NCBI GenBank assembly: GCA_949287835.1
Contig: CASEHV010000009.1
Location: forward strand, 1-37,612
Reading direction: 5' to 3'
DNA: 37,612 nucleotides
Source: an uncultured Helicobacter sp.
GTDB lineage: Bacteria; Campylobacterota; Campylobacteria; Campylobacterales; Helicobacteraceae
Positions within the stretch are counted from its first letter, which is position 1; the number at the start of each line of letters is the position of its first letter. The notes under the pieces were generated by a model, which was not told the DNA's origin, did not search any database, and saw only the letters and a program-made list of their open reading frames with translations. Both the position numbers and the translations under genes were made by a program. This document shows, piece after piece, positions 23,929-33,157 of this stretch.

Positions 23929-26790
23929 CTACAACACACTTGCCAAAAAGCTGTTTTTAATAATCAATAAATCTTTGGGACTCCATGCGGGATTTTCCCT
24001 TGCATATTCCTTAAACCATGAGAAAAATTTCTGTCGCAGTGGATTATTTATCCATTGTAGCTTACTGATAGTTCCTTTCACATGCCAGATTCTAAGGAAA
24101 TTCTCGATAACCCGAATCTCCTTGTCATAATATGATGAGAGATTGATATACTTATGATTGCTACCCTGCATAACAAAGCCATTAAACATCTCAAAGCCAT
24201 TGCTATCATACAAATCCTGCAAGTAAATCTCATTCTCATTCCTCTGAGATAATGCCAGATTATGCGCATTCATTCTATTCATAAAACGCTCTAGTGCCTC
24301 TCTATCCTCAATTTCCTCCAGTGCATTTTGATAGCTTATGCCAATCTCTTTTGCGATATGTGCCACATTTGGCATATACGTATCACTTACATCATTGCTT
24401 ACAATGTCATGTAGCACGATGCTATGCCGCCCCTGCATTGTTAGAATCAAGGAGTAAGATTTACCCTTAAATAATTCTTTAATCTTTTTCTTATGAAGCC
24501 TATTAGAGAGCAGAGGCAGAGGGTGAATGAGACTAGAATCCTTAAAATAAAATGCCTCGCCATTTCTAATAGAGATAATAAGAGGAGTCCCAGATATATT
24601 TCTAAATATTTTAATAGGATATTTCAACTCTTTAGAATATTTCTCAAACTCAAGTAAGGAATATTTGCGCGACAAATCGCTATCTAGCCGCCTCCCTCTT
24701 GCAAATAGTTCCCACTCCTTGCTATCAATAATGCAGGGATAAAAGCAGAAAGGAGATTCCAAAATGTCCTTTATATCGCTGTCATATTCCACAAAAAGCA
24801 TGTTTCCCCTCTGATTTATACTAGCCTTTTTATTCTTGCTTAGATTATCGATGAAACGTTGTAGTAATTCTTTTTCCTCTTTTTTACTTTTATTGACAAA
24901 TACTGAATTTTTTAGACTTTTATCTTGGAATCCGCTCTGATTTAGCACCACCGCACGCAAATATCCGCCAAACTCGACTTTTGATTCCATAATAAAATTT
25001 CTTTCATACACATTTATGGGTAGCTCTGTGCGATTTCTATGCCCGAAAAACTGATAGCAATCATCGCTAGTATTTTGGCTAAAAGTCTTTGCGATAAGGC
25101 TCGTATTAAGGTAGCCACCAACGCCGCCTATGCACTGAGAGGCACTTAGCAGATTCCAATTCTCCACCATATTTGCCACGCCGCCATGTGTGCAGATGAC
25201 CTTTTTTTCATGATATTTATAAAAGAAAAATGGTTTTAGAAGCTTATAAAACTTTTTGCCATCATTTCTGCTAAAGCCCTTTTTCTCTAGCTCATTTTGC
25301 GTATTGAGTCGAAATTCACGTGATTCTACCTCCCTACCATTTGCCCATTCCCATAGCCATTTTTCATGATTTCCCTCTAGGAAGCAGACATTGTTTTTAT
25401 TAGATATTTTTAGCAAAAATCGTAATACTTCATAATTTTGTATCCCTCTATCTATATAATCACCTAGAAAAATATAAAATTCATCGTCTTTCATATTTTC
25501 TAGGTATTTATTTAGCACCCAAAAGCTACCCTGAATATCCCCGATGTGATGTATCGCCTTGTAGCCATTGAGATTCACAGGCTTGGTAGCGATGTAGTCC
25601 ATAAATTCCTCCGGCTTTAGGCTCGTGCATTTTATGGGAATCTCATGGCTTTTTAACTCGCGATATATCTCCTCTAGCTCCTCATGCGTATAGTGAAAGT
25701 ATATTTCATCGTGCCATTGCTGAGGGGTGCTTTCTTTATGCGGGAGGTGTTTTGATTCTTGAGATTGAGTATTTTGCTGTTTTGTGGGATTTTGGGAATC
25801 TAGATTCTGAGTAGAAATTTCGCTACTGCTTAGATGTTTCGATTTCGTTTTCAACATGACAGAGTTATCATCATTATGGGAATTATCGTTATGAGAATAA
25901 TCGTTACTATAAGATTTATCGTCATTCTGACATGCCATTTTGTCATTCGCAAGGCTTGCCGAAGAATCTTGTTTGGAATCTAGATTCCCATTTTCCTCTG
26001 AACGCAGAGATGTTTCGCTATCGCTCAACATGACGGAGTTATCATCATTATGAAAATTATCGTTACTATAAGATTTATCACCACTATAAAATTTATCGTC
26101 ATTCTTGTGTGCCATTTTGTCATTCTGACACACCATTCCGTCATTCTGAGGGAACGTAGCGACTGAAGAATCTTTGCTGTCATTTTCTAAAGACTTTGCT
26201 TCGCTCAACATGGCATTTTCTTTAGAATCTAAAGAAGTCTCAATCTCATTTGACATTACGGTGTTTTCTGATTCTAGATTCTCATCTTTTTTAGAATCTA
26301 ATATTTTAACGTCATCTTGGAAGTTGTGCGGCTCAACACCCCTCCCCAAAGCCTTGCAGGTGAGGGAGGAATCCCCCTTAAAATTCAAAGATATTTCACC
26401 CCCACTAGACACAAGCCTATTTTTAAAATCCGCTCTTTTTTTTATCTCATCTAGCCCTACATGTGTAAAGTCTATTACAAGCAATTCATAGTTATATAAA
26501 TTTGCAAGTTGCTTATAATTGCTAAGATAGGATTTCCCCACATGGCTATCCTCTATGATGATAAACTCCCCTCGCTGCATACGCGACTCTAGGGCTATAA
26601 ACATCATTTGATACGCGACTTTCTCATGTGCGTTTAGCAATGTTACAAGTCCATCTGAATCCATCATAGGACCCTGAACGCACACTTTAAAATCCTTTAT
26701 TGATAATGTGTAGTTTTGTAAATTATTATCCCTTATCCATTTACTTTTCCCGCAAAATGGCATACCTCGTGTCAATGCTAAGTATCTCAT
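23929..26790 (-). CDS. Polynucleotide kinase-metallophosphatase with ligase-like C-terminal region (Pnkp-like)
   Basis: A 953-residue multidomain protein. Residues 1-~135 are a P-loop kinase with GMPFCGKS (9-16), resembling the 5'-OH polynucleotide kinase domain of bacterial Pnkp. Residues ~140-360 are a low-complexity, Asp/Asn/Ser-rich linker. Residues ~410-640 are a calcineurin-type phosphatase with GDIQGS (417-422), GDYIDRG (443-449), GNHEKW (473-478), a THGG and a GHRN motif. The C-terminal ~300 residues (FARGRR, later IFRNISGTPLIISI) faintly resemble an RNA-ligase domain, but the expected KxxG adenylation Lys is not in place. Such proteins heal and seal broken RNA ends. A TATAAT lies at 26823-26828; the ribosome binding site is weak. 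The gene is intact although its neighbours are pseudogenes. Confidence 0.8.
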   Translation of the reverse strand: MRYLALTRGMPFCGKSKWIRDNNLQNYTLSIKDFKVCVQGPMMDSDGLVTLLNAHEKVAYQMMFIALESRMQRGEFIIIEDSHVGKSYLSNYKQLANLYNYELLVIDFTHVGLDEIKKRADFKNRLVSSGGEISLNFKGDSSLTCKALGRGVEPHNFQDDVKILDSKKDENLESENTVMSNEIETSLDSKENAMLSEAKSLENDSKDSSVATFPQNDGMVCQNDKMAHKNDDKFYSGDKSYSNDNFHNDDNSVMLSDSETSLRSEENGNLDSKQDSSASLANDKMACQNDDKSYSNDYSHNDNSHNDDNSVMLKTKSKHLSSSEISTQNLDSQNPTKQQNTQSQESKHLPHKESTPQQWHDEIYFHYTHEELEEIYRELKSHEIPIKCTSLKPEEFMDYIATKPVNLNGYKAIHHIGDIQGSFWVLNKYLENMKDDEFYIFLGDYIDRGIQNYEVLRFLLKISNKNNVCFLEGNHEKWLWEWANGREVESREFRLNTQNELEKKGFSRNDGKKFYKLLKPFFFYKYHEKKVICTHGGVANMVENWNLLSASQCIGGVGGYLNTSLIAKTFSQNTSDDCYQFFGHRNRTELPINVYERNFIMESKVEFGGYLRAVVLNQSGFQDKSLKNSVFVNKSKKEEKELLQRFIDNLSKNKKASINQRGNMLFVEYDSDIKDILESPFCFYPCIIDSKEWELFARGRRLDSDLSRKYSLLEFEKYSKELKYPIKIFRNISGTPLIISIRNGEAFYFKDSSLIHPLPLLSNRLHKKKIKELFKGKSYSLILTMQGRHSIVLHDIVSNDVSDTYMPNVAHIAKEIGISYQNALEEIEDREALERFMNRMNAHNLALSQRNENEIYLQDLYDSNGFEMFNGFVMQGSNHKYINLSSYYDKEIRVIENFLRIWHVKGTISKLQWINNPLRQKFFSWFKEYARENPAWSPKDLLIIKNSFLASVL
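25850..26215. repeat. Tandem and inverted repeat modules within the coding linker
   Basis: Two long direct copies start with TCAACATGACAGAGTTATCA (25851) and TCAACATGACGGAGTTATCA (26027). Each continues through ACTATAAGATTTATC to GTCATTCT and CCATTTTGTCATTC. Extra short units GTCATTCTGAGGGAACGTAG (26141) and GCTCAACATGGC (26202) flank them. On the minus strand they encode repeated NDDNSVML, KSYSND and NDKMA peptides in the kinase/phosphatase linker. Confidence 0.85.
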
Positions 26791-26822
26791 ATCACAACCC
26801 GTATTACATAATATGTATGTAA

Positions 26823-26828
26823 ATTATA
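26823..26828 (-). promoter_or_regulatory. Probable -10 box of the Pnkp-like gene
   Basis: On the minus strand this reads TATAAT, about 32 nt before the ATG at 26790. It lies in the 117-bp spacer shared with the divergent cstA promoter. Confidence 0.5.
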
Positions 26829-26872
26829 CTAAAATACATAGAAAAACTCTTTTTAATGCTTTAAATAATGGT

Positions 26873-26878
26873 TATAAT
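26873..26878 (+). promoter_or_regulatory. Probable -10 box of cstA
   Basis: TATAAT 29 nt before the ATG at 26908, with an AAGGAAGAG ribosome binding site just upstream of the start. Confidence 0.5.
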
Positions 26879-26907
26879 AAAAGCAATCTATGATTTGAAG
26901 GAAGAGA

Positions 26908-29010
26908 ATGAATATTGGCAAGATTGCGCTCTGGGTGGTGCTAAGTGTGCTTGGTGCATACTGCTTTGGCATACTAGCCCTGCATAATGGTGAGAAAATC
27001 TCGGCACTCTATCTTGTGATATGTGCTACCTGCATTTATGCTATCGCTTATAGATTCTATGGCACTTTTGTAGCAAATAAAGTTCTAAAGCTAGATGATA
27101 ATAGAGCAACGCCTGCATGTGTGCATAGCGATGGGCAGAATTTCGTGCCAACGCATAAGGCAGTGCTATTTGGACATCATTTTGCCGCCATTGCGGGGGC
27201 AGGTCCGCTTGTAGGTCCCATTTTAGCCGCACAGATGGGCTATCTGCCCTCTATGATATGGATTCTAGTCGGCGGGTGCTTGGCTGGGGCAGTGCATGAT
27301 TTTGTCGTGCTATTTGCCTCATGTAGAAGAAAGGGTCGCTCATTAGGAGAGATGATAAAAGATGAGATGGGTTCTTTTGTAGGTAGCTTTGCCATGATAG
27401 CCATATTTGGAATCATGCTAATCATTATTGCCATTTTAGCCATGGTCGTGGTAAAGGCTCTAGCAGATTCCCCATGGGGCACATTTACTATCGCTATGAC
27501 GATTCCCATTGCCATTTTAATGGGAATCTACATGCGTTTCGTGCGACCTGGGGCAGTTGGTGAGGCTAGTATCATAGGCTTTGTTTTGCTAATGTTGGCA
27601 TTATATTATGGTAGATATGTCGCTGCTGACCCTACACTTGCCTCATATTTTCATTTCAAAGAGACTACGTTAGCAGTTATTATTATTATATATGGCTTTG
27701 TGGCTTCTATCCTGCCTGTGTGGTTGCTTTTAGCGCCACGCGATTATCTTAGCACATTTCTAAAGATAGGCGTCATCGTGGTTATGGCACTTGCTATTGT
27801 GATTGTCCTGCCAGATTTAAAAATGCCTAGCGTTACGAAATACATCGATGGTAGCGGACCTGTCTTTGCGGGTAAGCTTTTCCCATTTTTATTTATCACG
27901 ATAGCATGTGGTGCCATTAGCGGATTCCATGCACTCATTAGCTCTGGCACAACTCCAAAAATGCTAGAGAAAGAATCTCATGCAAAGCTAGTTGGCTATG
28001 GCTCTATGCTTATGGAATCTGCCGTTGCGGTTATGGCATTAATCTCGGCATGTATCATAGAGCCAGGGTTATATTTCTCTATCAATTCACCCATTGCAGC
28101 AATAGGTAGCGATTTGGCACAGGTGGCACACACAGTTTCTAGCTGGGGATTTGTGATTACGCCAGATGATATTAGAACTCTAGCTGCAAATATAGGCGAG
28201 GAGACTATCATAAGCCGCACAGGAGGTGCGCCGACTTTTGCGATAGGACTAGCGACTATTATCTCTCAGGTCCCTATTCTCTCTAGCGGGTCTATGGCAT
28301 TTTGGTATCACTTTGCTATTCTCTTTGAGGCACTATTTATTTTGACTGCCGTTGATGCTGGGACTAGGACTTGTAGATTCATGGTGCAAGATATTTTAGG
28401 AAATGTCTATAAGCCACTTGGGAATCTGCACTCTATTCCCGCATCTCTTATTTCCACTGCTTTATGCGTAGCGGGGTGGGGGTATTTCCTCTATCAAGGC
28501 GCTATTGATAAACATGGCGGAATCTACTCGCTTTGGCCACTCTTTGGCGTGAGTAATCAAATGCTGGCATGTATGGCTATGCTACTTGTATTAGCGATTT
28601 TATTTAAGATGAAGCAGGAGAGATATTCATTTGTGCTAATCCTGCCGATAGCCTTTGTATTTATAGCGACCATGTCGGCAGGCATTCAGAAGATACTTCC
28701 TGCAAATGGAGAGAGAGTGCATGATGCGATAAGTCATGTAGCTTATGTGCAGAATGCTAGTGTAAAGATAGATTCTCTAAGCAAAGAGCTAGAGAATCTA
28801 GTTGCAGATGGCGAGGAGTTTAAGAGTAAATCTCAAGAGCTTTCATTGCTAAAACAAGGCAGAATCAACAATGCCATAAATGCCGTGCTATGCCTATTTT
28901 TCATGATAGTTACCTGCCTTATACTGCTACAGGCAATAAGAATAGCCTTTGCATGTAAAAACTCTAGCAATAAATATCCGCTAAGAGAAGAGGAGTATAT
29001 AAAGGTTTAG
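26908..29010 (+). CDS. cstA: Carbon starvation protein A, peptide/pyruvate transporter
   Basis: A 700-residue inner-membrane protein with about 16-18 membrane segments, matching CstA, which imports peptides (and in some bacteria pyruvate) during carbon limitation. The family core HHFAAIAGAGPLVGPILAAQ is followed by GYLPSMIWILVGGCLAGAVH. Later conserved text includes SGFHALISSGTTPKM and TAVDAGTRTCRFMVQD. A coiled, charged stretch near residues 610-650 precedes the last membrane helix. The stop is 3 nt before mtaB, so the two are probably co-transcribed. Confidence 0.93.
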   Translation: MNIGKIALWVVLSVLGAYCFGILALHNGEKISALYLVICATCIYAIAYRFYGTFVANKVLKLDDNRATPACVHSDGQNFVPTHKAVLFGHHFAAIAGAGPLVGPILAAQMGYLPSMIWILVGGCLAGAVHDFVVLFASCRRKGRSLGEMIKDEMGSFVGSFAMIAIFGIMLIIIAILAMVVVKALADSPWGTFTIAMTIPIAILMGIYMRFVRPGAVGEASIIGFVLLMLALYYGRYVAADPTLASYFHFKETTLAVIIIIYGFVASILPVWLLLAPRDYLSTFLKIGVIVVMALAIVIVLPDLKMPSVTKYIDGSGPVFAGKLFPFLFITIACGAISGFHALISSGTTPKMLEKESHAKLVGYGSMLMESAVAVMALISACIIEPGLYFSINSPIAAIGSDLAQVAHTVSSWGFVITPDDIRTLAANIGEETIISRTGGAPTFAIGLATIISQVPILSSGSMAFWYHFAILFEALFILTAVDAGTRTCRFMVQDILGNVYKPLGNLHSIPASLISTALCVAGWGYFLYQGAIDKHGGIYSLWPLFGVSNQMLACMAMLLVLAILFKMKQERYSFVLILPIAFVFIATMSAGIQKILPANGERVHDAISHVAYVQNASVKIDSLSKELENLVADGEEFKSKSQELSLLKQGRINNAINAVLCLFFMIVTCLILLQAIRIAFACKNSSNKYPLREEEYIKV

Positions 29011-29013
29011 TTT

Positions 29014-30285
29014 ATGCAAAAAATATATTTCAAAACATTTGGTTGCAGAAGTAATCTCTACGATACTCAAGTCATGATTAGCAATATTAAGGATTACGAG
29101 GTCATACTCAGCGAGGAGGGAGCAGATATTATTGTGGTTAATTCCTGTACGGTTACAAACAAGGCAGACAGGGAGATACGAAGCTATGTGCGGAAATATG
29201 CCACTCTTGGCAAAAAGATAGTTTTCACAGGCTGCGGGGTAAAGCATTTAGGCAAAAGCATGTATGATGGCAAGTTTGCCTTTAGCCTATTCTCACATAG
29301 TCATAAAGAGAGCATTAATAAGATTCTATCAAGCAAGGAGCGGGTATTTCTGCCAAAGGATAGAGAATATAAGCATGTAGATTCTACCCTTATGCCAAGT
29401 ATCACGGGACGCATTCGGGCGTTTATAAAGATTCAGGAGGGTTGCAATTTTGCATGTAGCTACTGCATTATTCCAAGTGTGCGTGGGGCGGCTAGAAGCT
29501 TTCCTAGAGAGCAGATTCTAGCCCAGATAGAGTTGCTAGCTAAAAGCGGTGTTAGCGAGGTGATTCTAACAGGCACAAATATCGGTAGCTATGGACTAGA
29601 CACGGGGGATAATATTGCCTTTTTGATACGTGATATACATGCGATTGAGGGCATTAGACGCATTCGTCTAGGTAGCCTTGAGCCAAGCCAGATAGATAAG
29701 CATTTCCTAGACATTCTGCATTTAGACAAACTAGAGCGACATTTACACATAGCATTGCAGCACACAAGCCCCCGTATGCTATCTATCATGAATCGCAAGA
29801 ATGAATATAGCAGGGACAAAGAGCTATTTGAGAATCTATACAAGAGAGGCTTTAGCATAGGCACAGATTATATCGTGGGACATCATGGCGAGAGTGAAGA
29901 GATTTTTAATGAAGCATTGAGGAACTTAGAGGAGCTATTCCTAACGCATATTCACCCATTTATTTATAGCCCACGCATTGGCACGAAGTCTGCGATAAAC
30001 AAAGAGAGACTAGAGCATGTGAAAGGCGACGTGGCAAAGGCTAGACTAAAACGTATAGAAAGCATTGTAAGGGAGAAAAATCGCAAGTTTAGAGAAGAGT
30101 GCAAAGAGGAGTTAGATGTGTTAATAGATTCTAAGAAAGATTCTGGCTACTCTGGGCTAGACCAATATTTTAATAGGGTTTGCATTGATAAATCACTGCT
30201 AAAAGACATAGAGAAAGGCACATGGGTAAAAGTAAATCGCTACAAAATAGAGGAAAATAATATCGCACTAGAGTTATCCAAGTAA
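29014..30285 (+). CDS. mtaB: tRNA t6A37 methylthiotransferase
   Basis: A 423-residue radical-SAM methylthiotransferase of the MtaB group, which converts t6A to ms2t6A at position 37 of tRNA. The N-terminal cluster-binding cysteines are in TFGCRSNLYDTQ, VVNSCTVTN and FTGCGVK. The radical-SAM CxxxCxxC is CNFACSYC, followed by IIPSVRGAARSFP. Later family text includes LTGTNIGSYG and HIALQHTSPRML. It follows cstA closely and its 3' end overlaps the convergent pdxA gene by 12 nt. Confidence 0.92.
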   Translation: MQKIYFKTFGCRSNLYDTQVMISNIKDYEVILSEEGADIIVVNSCTVTNKADREIRSYVRKYATLGKKIVFTGCGVKHLGKSMYDGKFAFSLFSHSHKESINKILSSKERVFLPKDREYKHVDSTLMPSITGRIRAFIKIQEGCNFACSYCIIPSVRGAARSFPREQILAQIELLAKSGVSEVILTGTNIGSYGLDTGDNIAFLIRDIHAIEGIRRIRLGSLEPSQIDKHFLDILHLDKLERHLHIALQHTSPRMLSIMNRKNEYSRDKELFENLYKRGFSIGTDYIVGHHGESEEIFNEALRNLEELFLTHIHPFIYSPRIGTKSAINKERLEHVKGDVAKARLKRIESIVREKNRKFREECKEELDVLIDSKKDSGYSGLDQYFNRVCIDKSLLKDIEKGTWVKVNRYKIEENNIALELSK

Positions 30286-31353
30286 GAATCTAAAACACTC
30301 CAAATAACTCTTTGAGTTTAGATTGCTTCCTATCTTGTATGCTATATCAAAGCCTACGCCATGGTCAGGGCTAACTCTCAAAAGTGGGATATTTAAGCTA
30401 ACATTAATACTTCTATCAAAATAGAGTGCCTTTAACGGAGCAAGTCCGCTATCATGATACATCGCTACAAAGATTCTATATCTCTCTCTATTTGCAGGTA
30501 TAAAGGCACTATCAGGCGAGACTGGTCCTATGAATATCTCCTCCCCTAGCCTCTCGTTTAGTGCTTCTATGGCTTCCTTGATATATGTATCCTCATGTCC
30601 TAGCACGCCATTATCTCCTGCGTGTGGGTTTACCCCTAGCACTAGGATTTGCTTTGATTTTCTTTTTCTGCTAACAGGTTTTATGGAATCTTGTAATATC
30701 ACGCGTCTCTCTAGTAGCCTTGATACCATCTGAGGTTTTAGTGCGGACTCCTTTATTGCGATATGCTGCAAATTCTTAGCTATCTCTATATGAGTTTGCT
30801 CCTTTTCATCATGCCCTACTAACTGCATTAATGAAAGATTTGAGTAAAGATTCCATAAAAAATTTGCCACCAAATTAGAATCTATCCTATCAGATACTTC
30901 CCTTAGCGGAATGTGGTCGGTATAGAGTGCTACAAACATCTCCTCACAACCTAGCATCATAATGGCATTATCGCCAAATCTATGACGCAAATACTCCGTG
31001 TGTCCAGCGTGTTTTATCCCCGCGAGATTCCACGCATATTTATGTATCGGCAGTGTGAGAAGTGGGGCGTTATTTTGCAGGGCTAAATTTAGTGCGTTAT
31101 TGAATGAGGCAAAGCTGTATTCGCCACTTTTTGCACTTATAATACCTGCCTGCAGAGATATGGAATCTATGCTAGGGGGGCTTAGGTTTAGAGTGCTTGG
31201 CATGGGCAAGTTTAGGATATTTGAGGCTTCTTTTAGCATATTTTTATGGACGCAGTAAATCGGCTCACACCAGTTAGAAATGACCTCATGATTTCGCAAT
31301 ATTAGCTCTAATCCTATGCCATTTGTATCGCCAGATGATATGTAGATTCTCAT
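30274..31353 (-). CDS. pdxA: 4-hydroxythreonine-4-phosphate dehydrogenase
   Basis: A 359-residue enzyme of the deoxyxylulose-phosphate pyridoxal route; it oxidises 4-phosphohydroxy-L-threonine. Recognisable PdxA motifs are GDTNGIGLELILR (usual GDPAGIGPEI), HAGHTEYLRHRFG, GVNPHAGDNGVLGHED, and the metal-binding MYHDSGLAPLKAL and SPDHGVGFD near the end. Several positions vary from the enterobacterial form, and the protein is longer than the usual ~330 residues. pdxJ, often next to pdxA in this lineage, is not in the window. Confidence 0.92.
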   Translation of the reverse strand: MRIYISSGDTNGIGLELILRNHEVISNWCEPIYCVHKNMLKEASNILNLPMPSTLNLSPPSIDSISLQAGIISAKSGEYSFASFNNALNLALQNNAPLLTLPIHKYAWNLAGIKHAGHTEYLRHRFGDNAIMMLGCEEMFVALYTDHIPLREVSDRIDSNLVANFLWNLYSNLSLMQLVGHDEKEQTHIEIAKNLQHIAIKESALKPQMVSRLLERRVILQDSIKPVSRKRKSKQILVLGVNPHAGDNGVLGHEDTYIKEAIEALNERLGEEIFIGPVSPDSAFIPANRERYRIFVAMYHDSGLAPLKALYFDRSINVSLNIPLLRVSPDHGVGFDIAYKIGSNLNSKSYLECFRFLLG

Positions 31354-31407
31354 AAGCGTCCTTTTGTGTAGATTATATGATAAAATTAGCCATTATGCGA
31401 GGTAAAA

Positions 31408-32622
31408 ATGATTGTTTTTAATAATGCGCGAATATTTTACAAAGGCAAATTTATAGAATCTAGTCTATGTGTGGAGAATGGAAAGATTGTAAAAGTAGGC
31501 TCTAGCACTAACGCAGATGAAATCATAGACTGCAAGGGGTGCTACATTCTCCCCTCATGTATTGATATAAATATTTTCCCGCTAGATAAAAAGCTAAATG
31601 CAAAAACCATTCATACTTTGGTGCTAAAGGCACTAAAGGGTGGGGTTTCCACACTTTTTATCAATCCCTACACGCAGCCAAATATCGATAATGAAGCCAT
31701 GAATGCTCTCATGAGTAGTATTGATAGTAGCGAGGTGGCAAATGTCTATCCACTCCTGCCTAGCGTAGATTCTGAAAATAAACTTGCAAATATCGATACT
31801 CTGCATGGATTAAATGAATTTTCACGTGGTATTTTTAGTAATTCAAACATAGGCTCAAACTATCTCTATCAGACTATGCAGTATGCCAAGATGCTAAATC
31901 TCCCGCTATGCGTTTTTGCCTTTGATTCTAATATCGAGCAGGGGCTAATGTATGAAAGTCGCTTTGCACGAAGTCTAGGGCTACCCATGATTACACCCAT
32001 AGGGCAGATAAAGGAGTATGCAAAGATAAAGGAAATGGCTAAATTCCTTGATATAAAAGTCATATTTATGTCATCAAACATTGCCTACTGCCTTGATATG
32101 ATATGCCATGATAAGAATCTATTCGCACAAGTGGGACTGCCGCATTTAATCTTTAGCGAGAGAGACATAGCAGACTATGATACTAGATATAAGATTCTAC
32201 CACCACTGCTAACACGAAGCAAGAAAGAAAAACTCTTAAGACGACTTCAAGAGAAAAAGGTAGAACTCCTTACAAGTATGCAGATGGGAGTATCAAAGCA
32301 GTTTAAAGAGCAGGTCTTTGAGTATGCAAGTTATAGCCTAGAGGGGCTAGAGCATTTCTTTAGCATTGCATATAGTCTGCTTGTAAAGGAGGGAATCATT
32401 TCTATGGAGTATCTAGTCGAGCTTACAAGTAGCAATGCTGCAGATTTAATGGGACTAAATAAAGGCAGACTAGAGGAGGGCTATGATAGCGACTTTATGA
32501 TAATCGATTTGGATTCCAAATACAGAATCGATAATAAGATAAGCCCCTATCATGACATGGAAGTATATGGAGTCATAAAAGAGATGATGATAGGGGATAA
32601 AAGAGTGTGCGTGGAGATATAG
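31408..32622 (+). CDS. Dihydroorotase-like protein lacking catalytic metal ligands
   Basis: A 404-residue protein with the amidohydrolase layout of type I dihydroorotase: VFNNARIF and a LPSCIDINIF strand, a GGVSTLFINPYTQPNIDN segment, YDTRYKILPPLL near residue 258, and a C-terminal NAADLMGLNKGRLEEGYDSD. The HxH metal ligands of the first strand (usually IDxHVH) are replaced by IDINIF. The DHAPH catalytic loop is replaced by LTSMQMG. It is therefore almost certainly non-catalytic, like the scaffold dihydroorotase homologues that hold aspartate carbamoyltransferase in other bacteria. A TAAAAT -10 (31381-31386) and GAGG precede the ATG. The rhomboid gene follows after 1 nt. Confidence 0.85.
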   Translation: MIVFNNARIFYKGKFIESSLCVENGKIVKVGSSTNADEIIDCKGCYILPSCIDINIFPLDKKLNAKTIHTLVLKALKGGVSTLFINPYTQPNIDNEAMNALMSSIDSSEVANVYPLLPSVDSENKLANIDTLHGLNEFSRGIFSNSNIGSNYLYQTMQYAKMLNLPLCVFAFDSNIEQGLMYESRFARSLGLPMITPIGQIKEYAKIKEMAKFLDIKVIFMSSNIAYCLDMICHDKNLFAQVGLPHLIFSERDIADYDTRYKILPPLLTRSKKEKLLRRLQEKKVELLTSMQMGVSKQFKEQVFEYASYSLEGLEHFFSIAYSLLVKEGIISMEYLVELTSSNAADLMGLNKGRLEEGYDSDFMIIDLDSKYRIDNKISPYHDMEVYGVIKEMMIGDKRVCVEI

Positions 32623-32623
32623 T

Positions 32624-33157
32624 ATGTATGTTACGTATGTATTGATTGCATTAAATGTCATTATTTATTTTGCACTATCGGATAGCTATCTTGCAAAGTT
32701 TGGATTAAATATTTTATTCTTTTGGCAGGATATGTATTGGCAGATTCTCACTTCTATGTTTCTGCATGGAGGCATTATTCATTTATTATTAAATATGGGT
32801 GTGTTATATCAATTTGGCACAGCACTTGAGAGATTCTTAGGGTCTGCACGTTTTATTGGATTATATATTATTGGCGGACTATTATGCTCTGTGCTTAGTG
32901 CTTTTTATTTGAAATTCACTTTTGATGACCAACATTTTGTAAATATCGTGGGTGCTAGCGGTGCTATCTGTGTGCTGATAGGATTCTATGCTAGGATTGA
33001 TAAAAGTCAATTTGCCTCATTATTGATACAGATGCTACTTATTAGCTTTGTGCCGCTTTTGTTTGATGTAAATATAGCATGGTATGCACATATCTTTGGC
33101 TTTATCTGCGGATATGTAATTGCTATGTTATTTATAAAATATTATGAGGTTAGATAG
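32624..33157 (+). CDS. Rhomboid-family intramembrane serine protease
   Basis: A compact 177-residue protein with six membrane segments. Rhomboid signatures are the SMFLHGGIIHLLLNM helix (His48, His53, Asn57), the catalytic Ser112 in GASGAI, and the catalytic His156 in WYAHIFGF. It starts 1 nt after the dihydroorotase-like gene, so the two are co-transcribed. Its stop overlaps the end of the convergent flgS by 8 nt. Substrates are unknown. Confidence 0.9.
   Translation: MYVTYVLIALNVIIYFALSDSYLAKFGLNILFFWQDMYWQILTSMFLHGGIIHLLLNMGVLYQFGTALERFLGSARFIGLYIIGGLLCSVLSAFYLKFTFDDQHFVNIVGASGAICVLIGFYARIDKSQFASLLIQMLLISFVPLLFDVNIAWYAHIFGFICGYVIAMLFIKYYEVR

Noticed and set aside
25850-26215. CRISPR array in the repeat-rich linker
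   Set aside because: Units are unequal in length, partly inverted, without unique spacers of constant size, and lie in an open coding frame.
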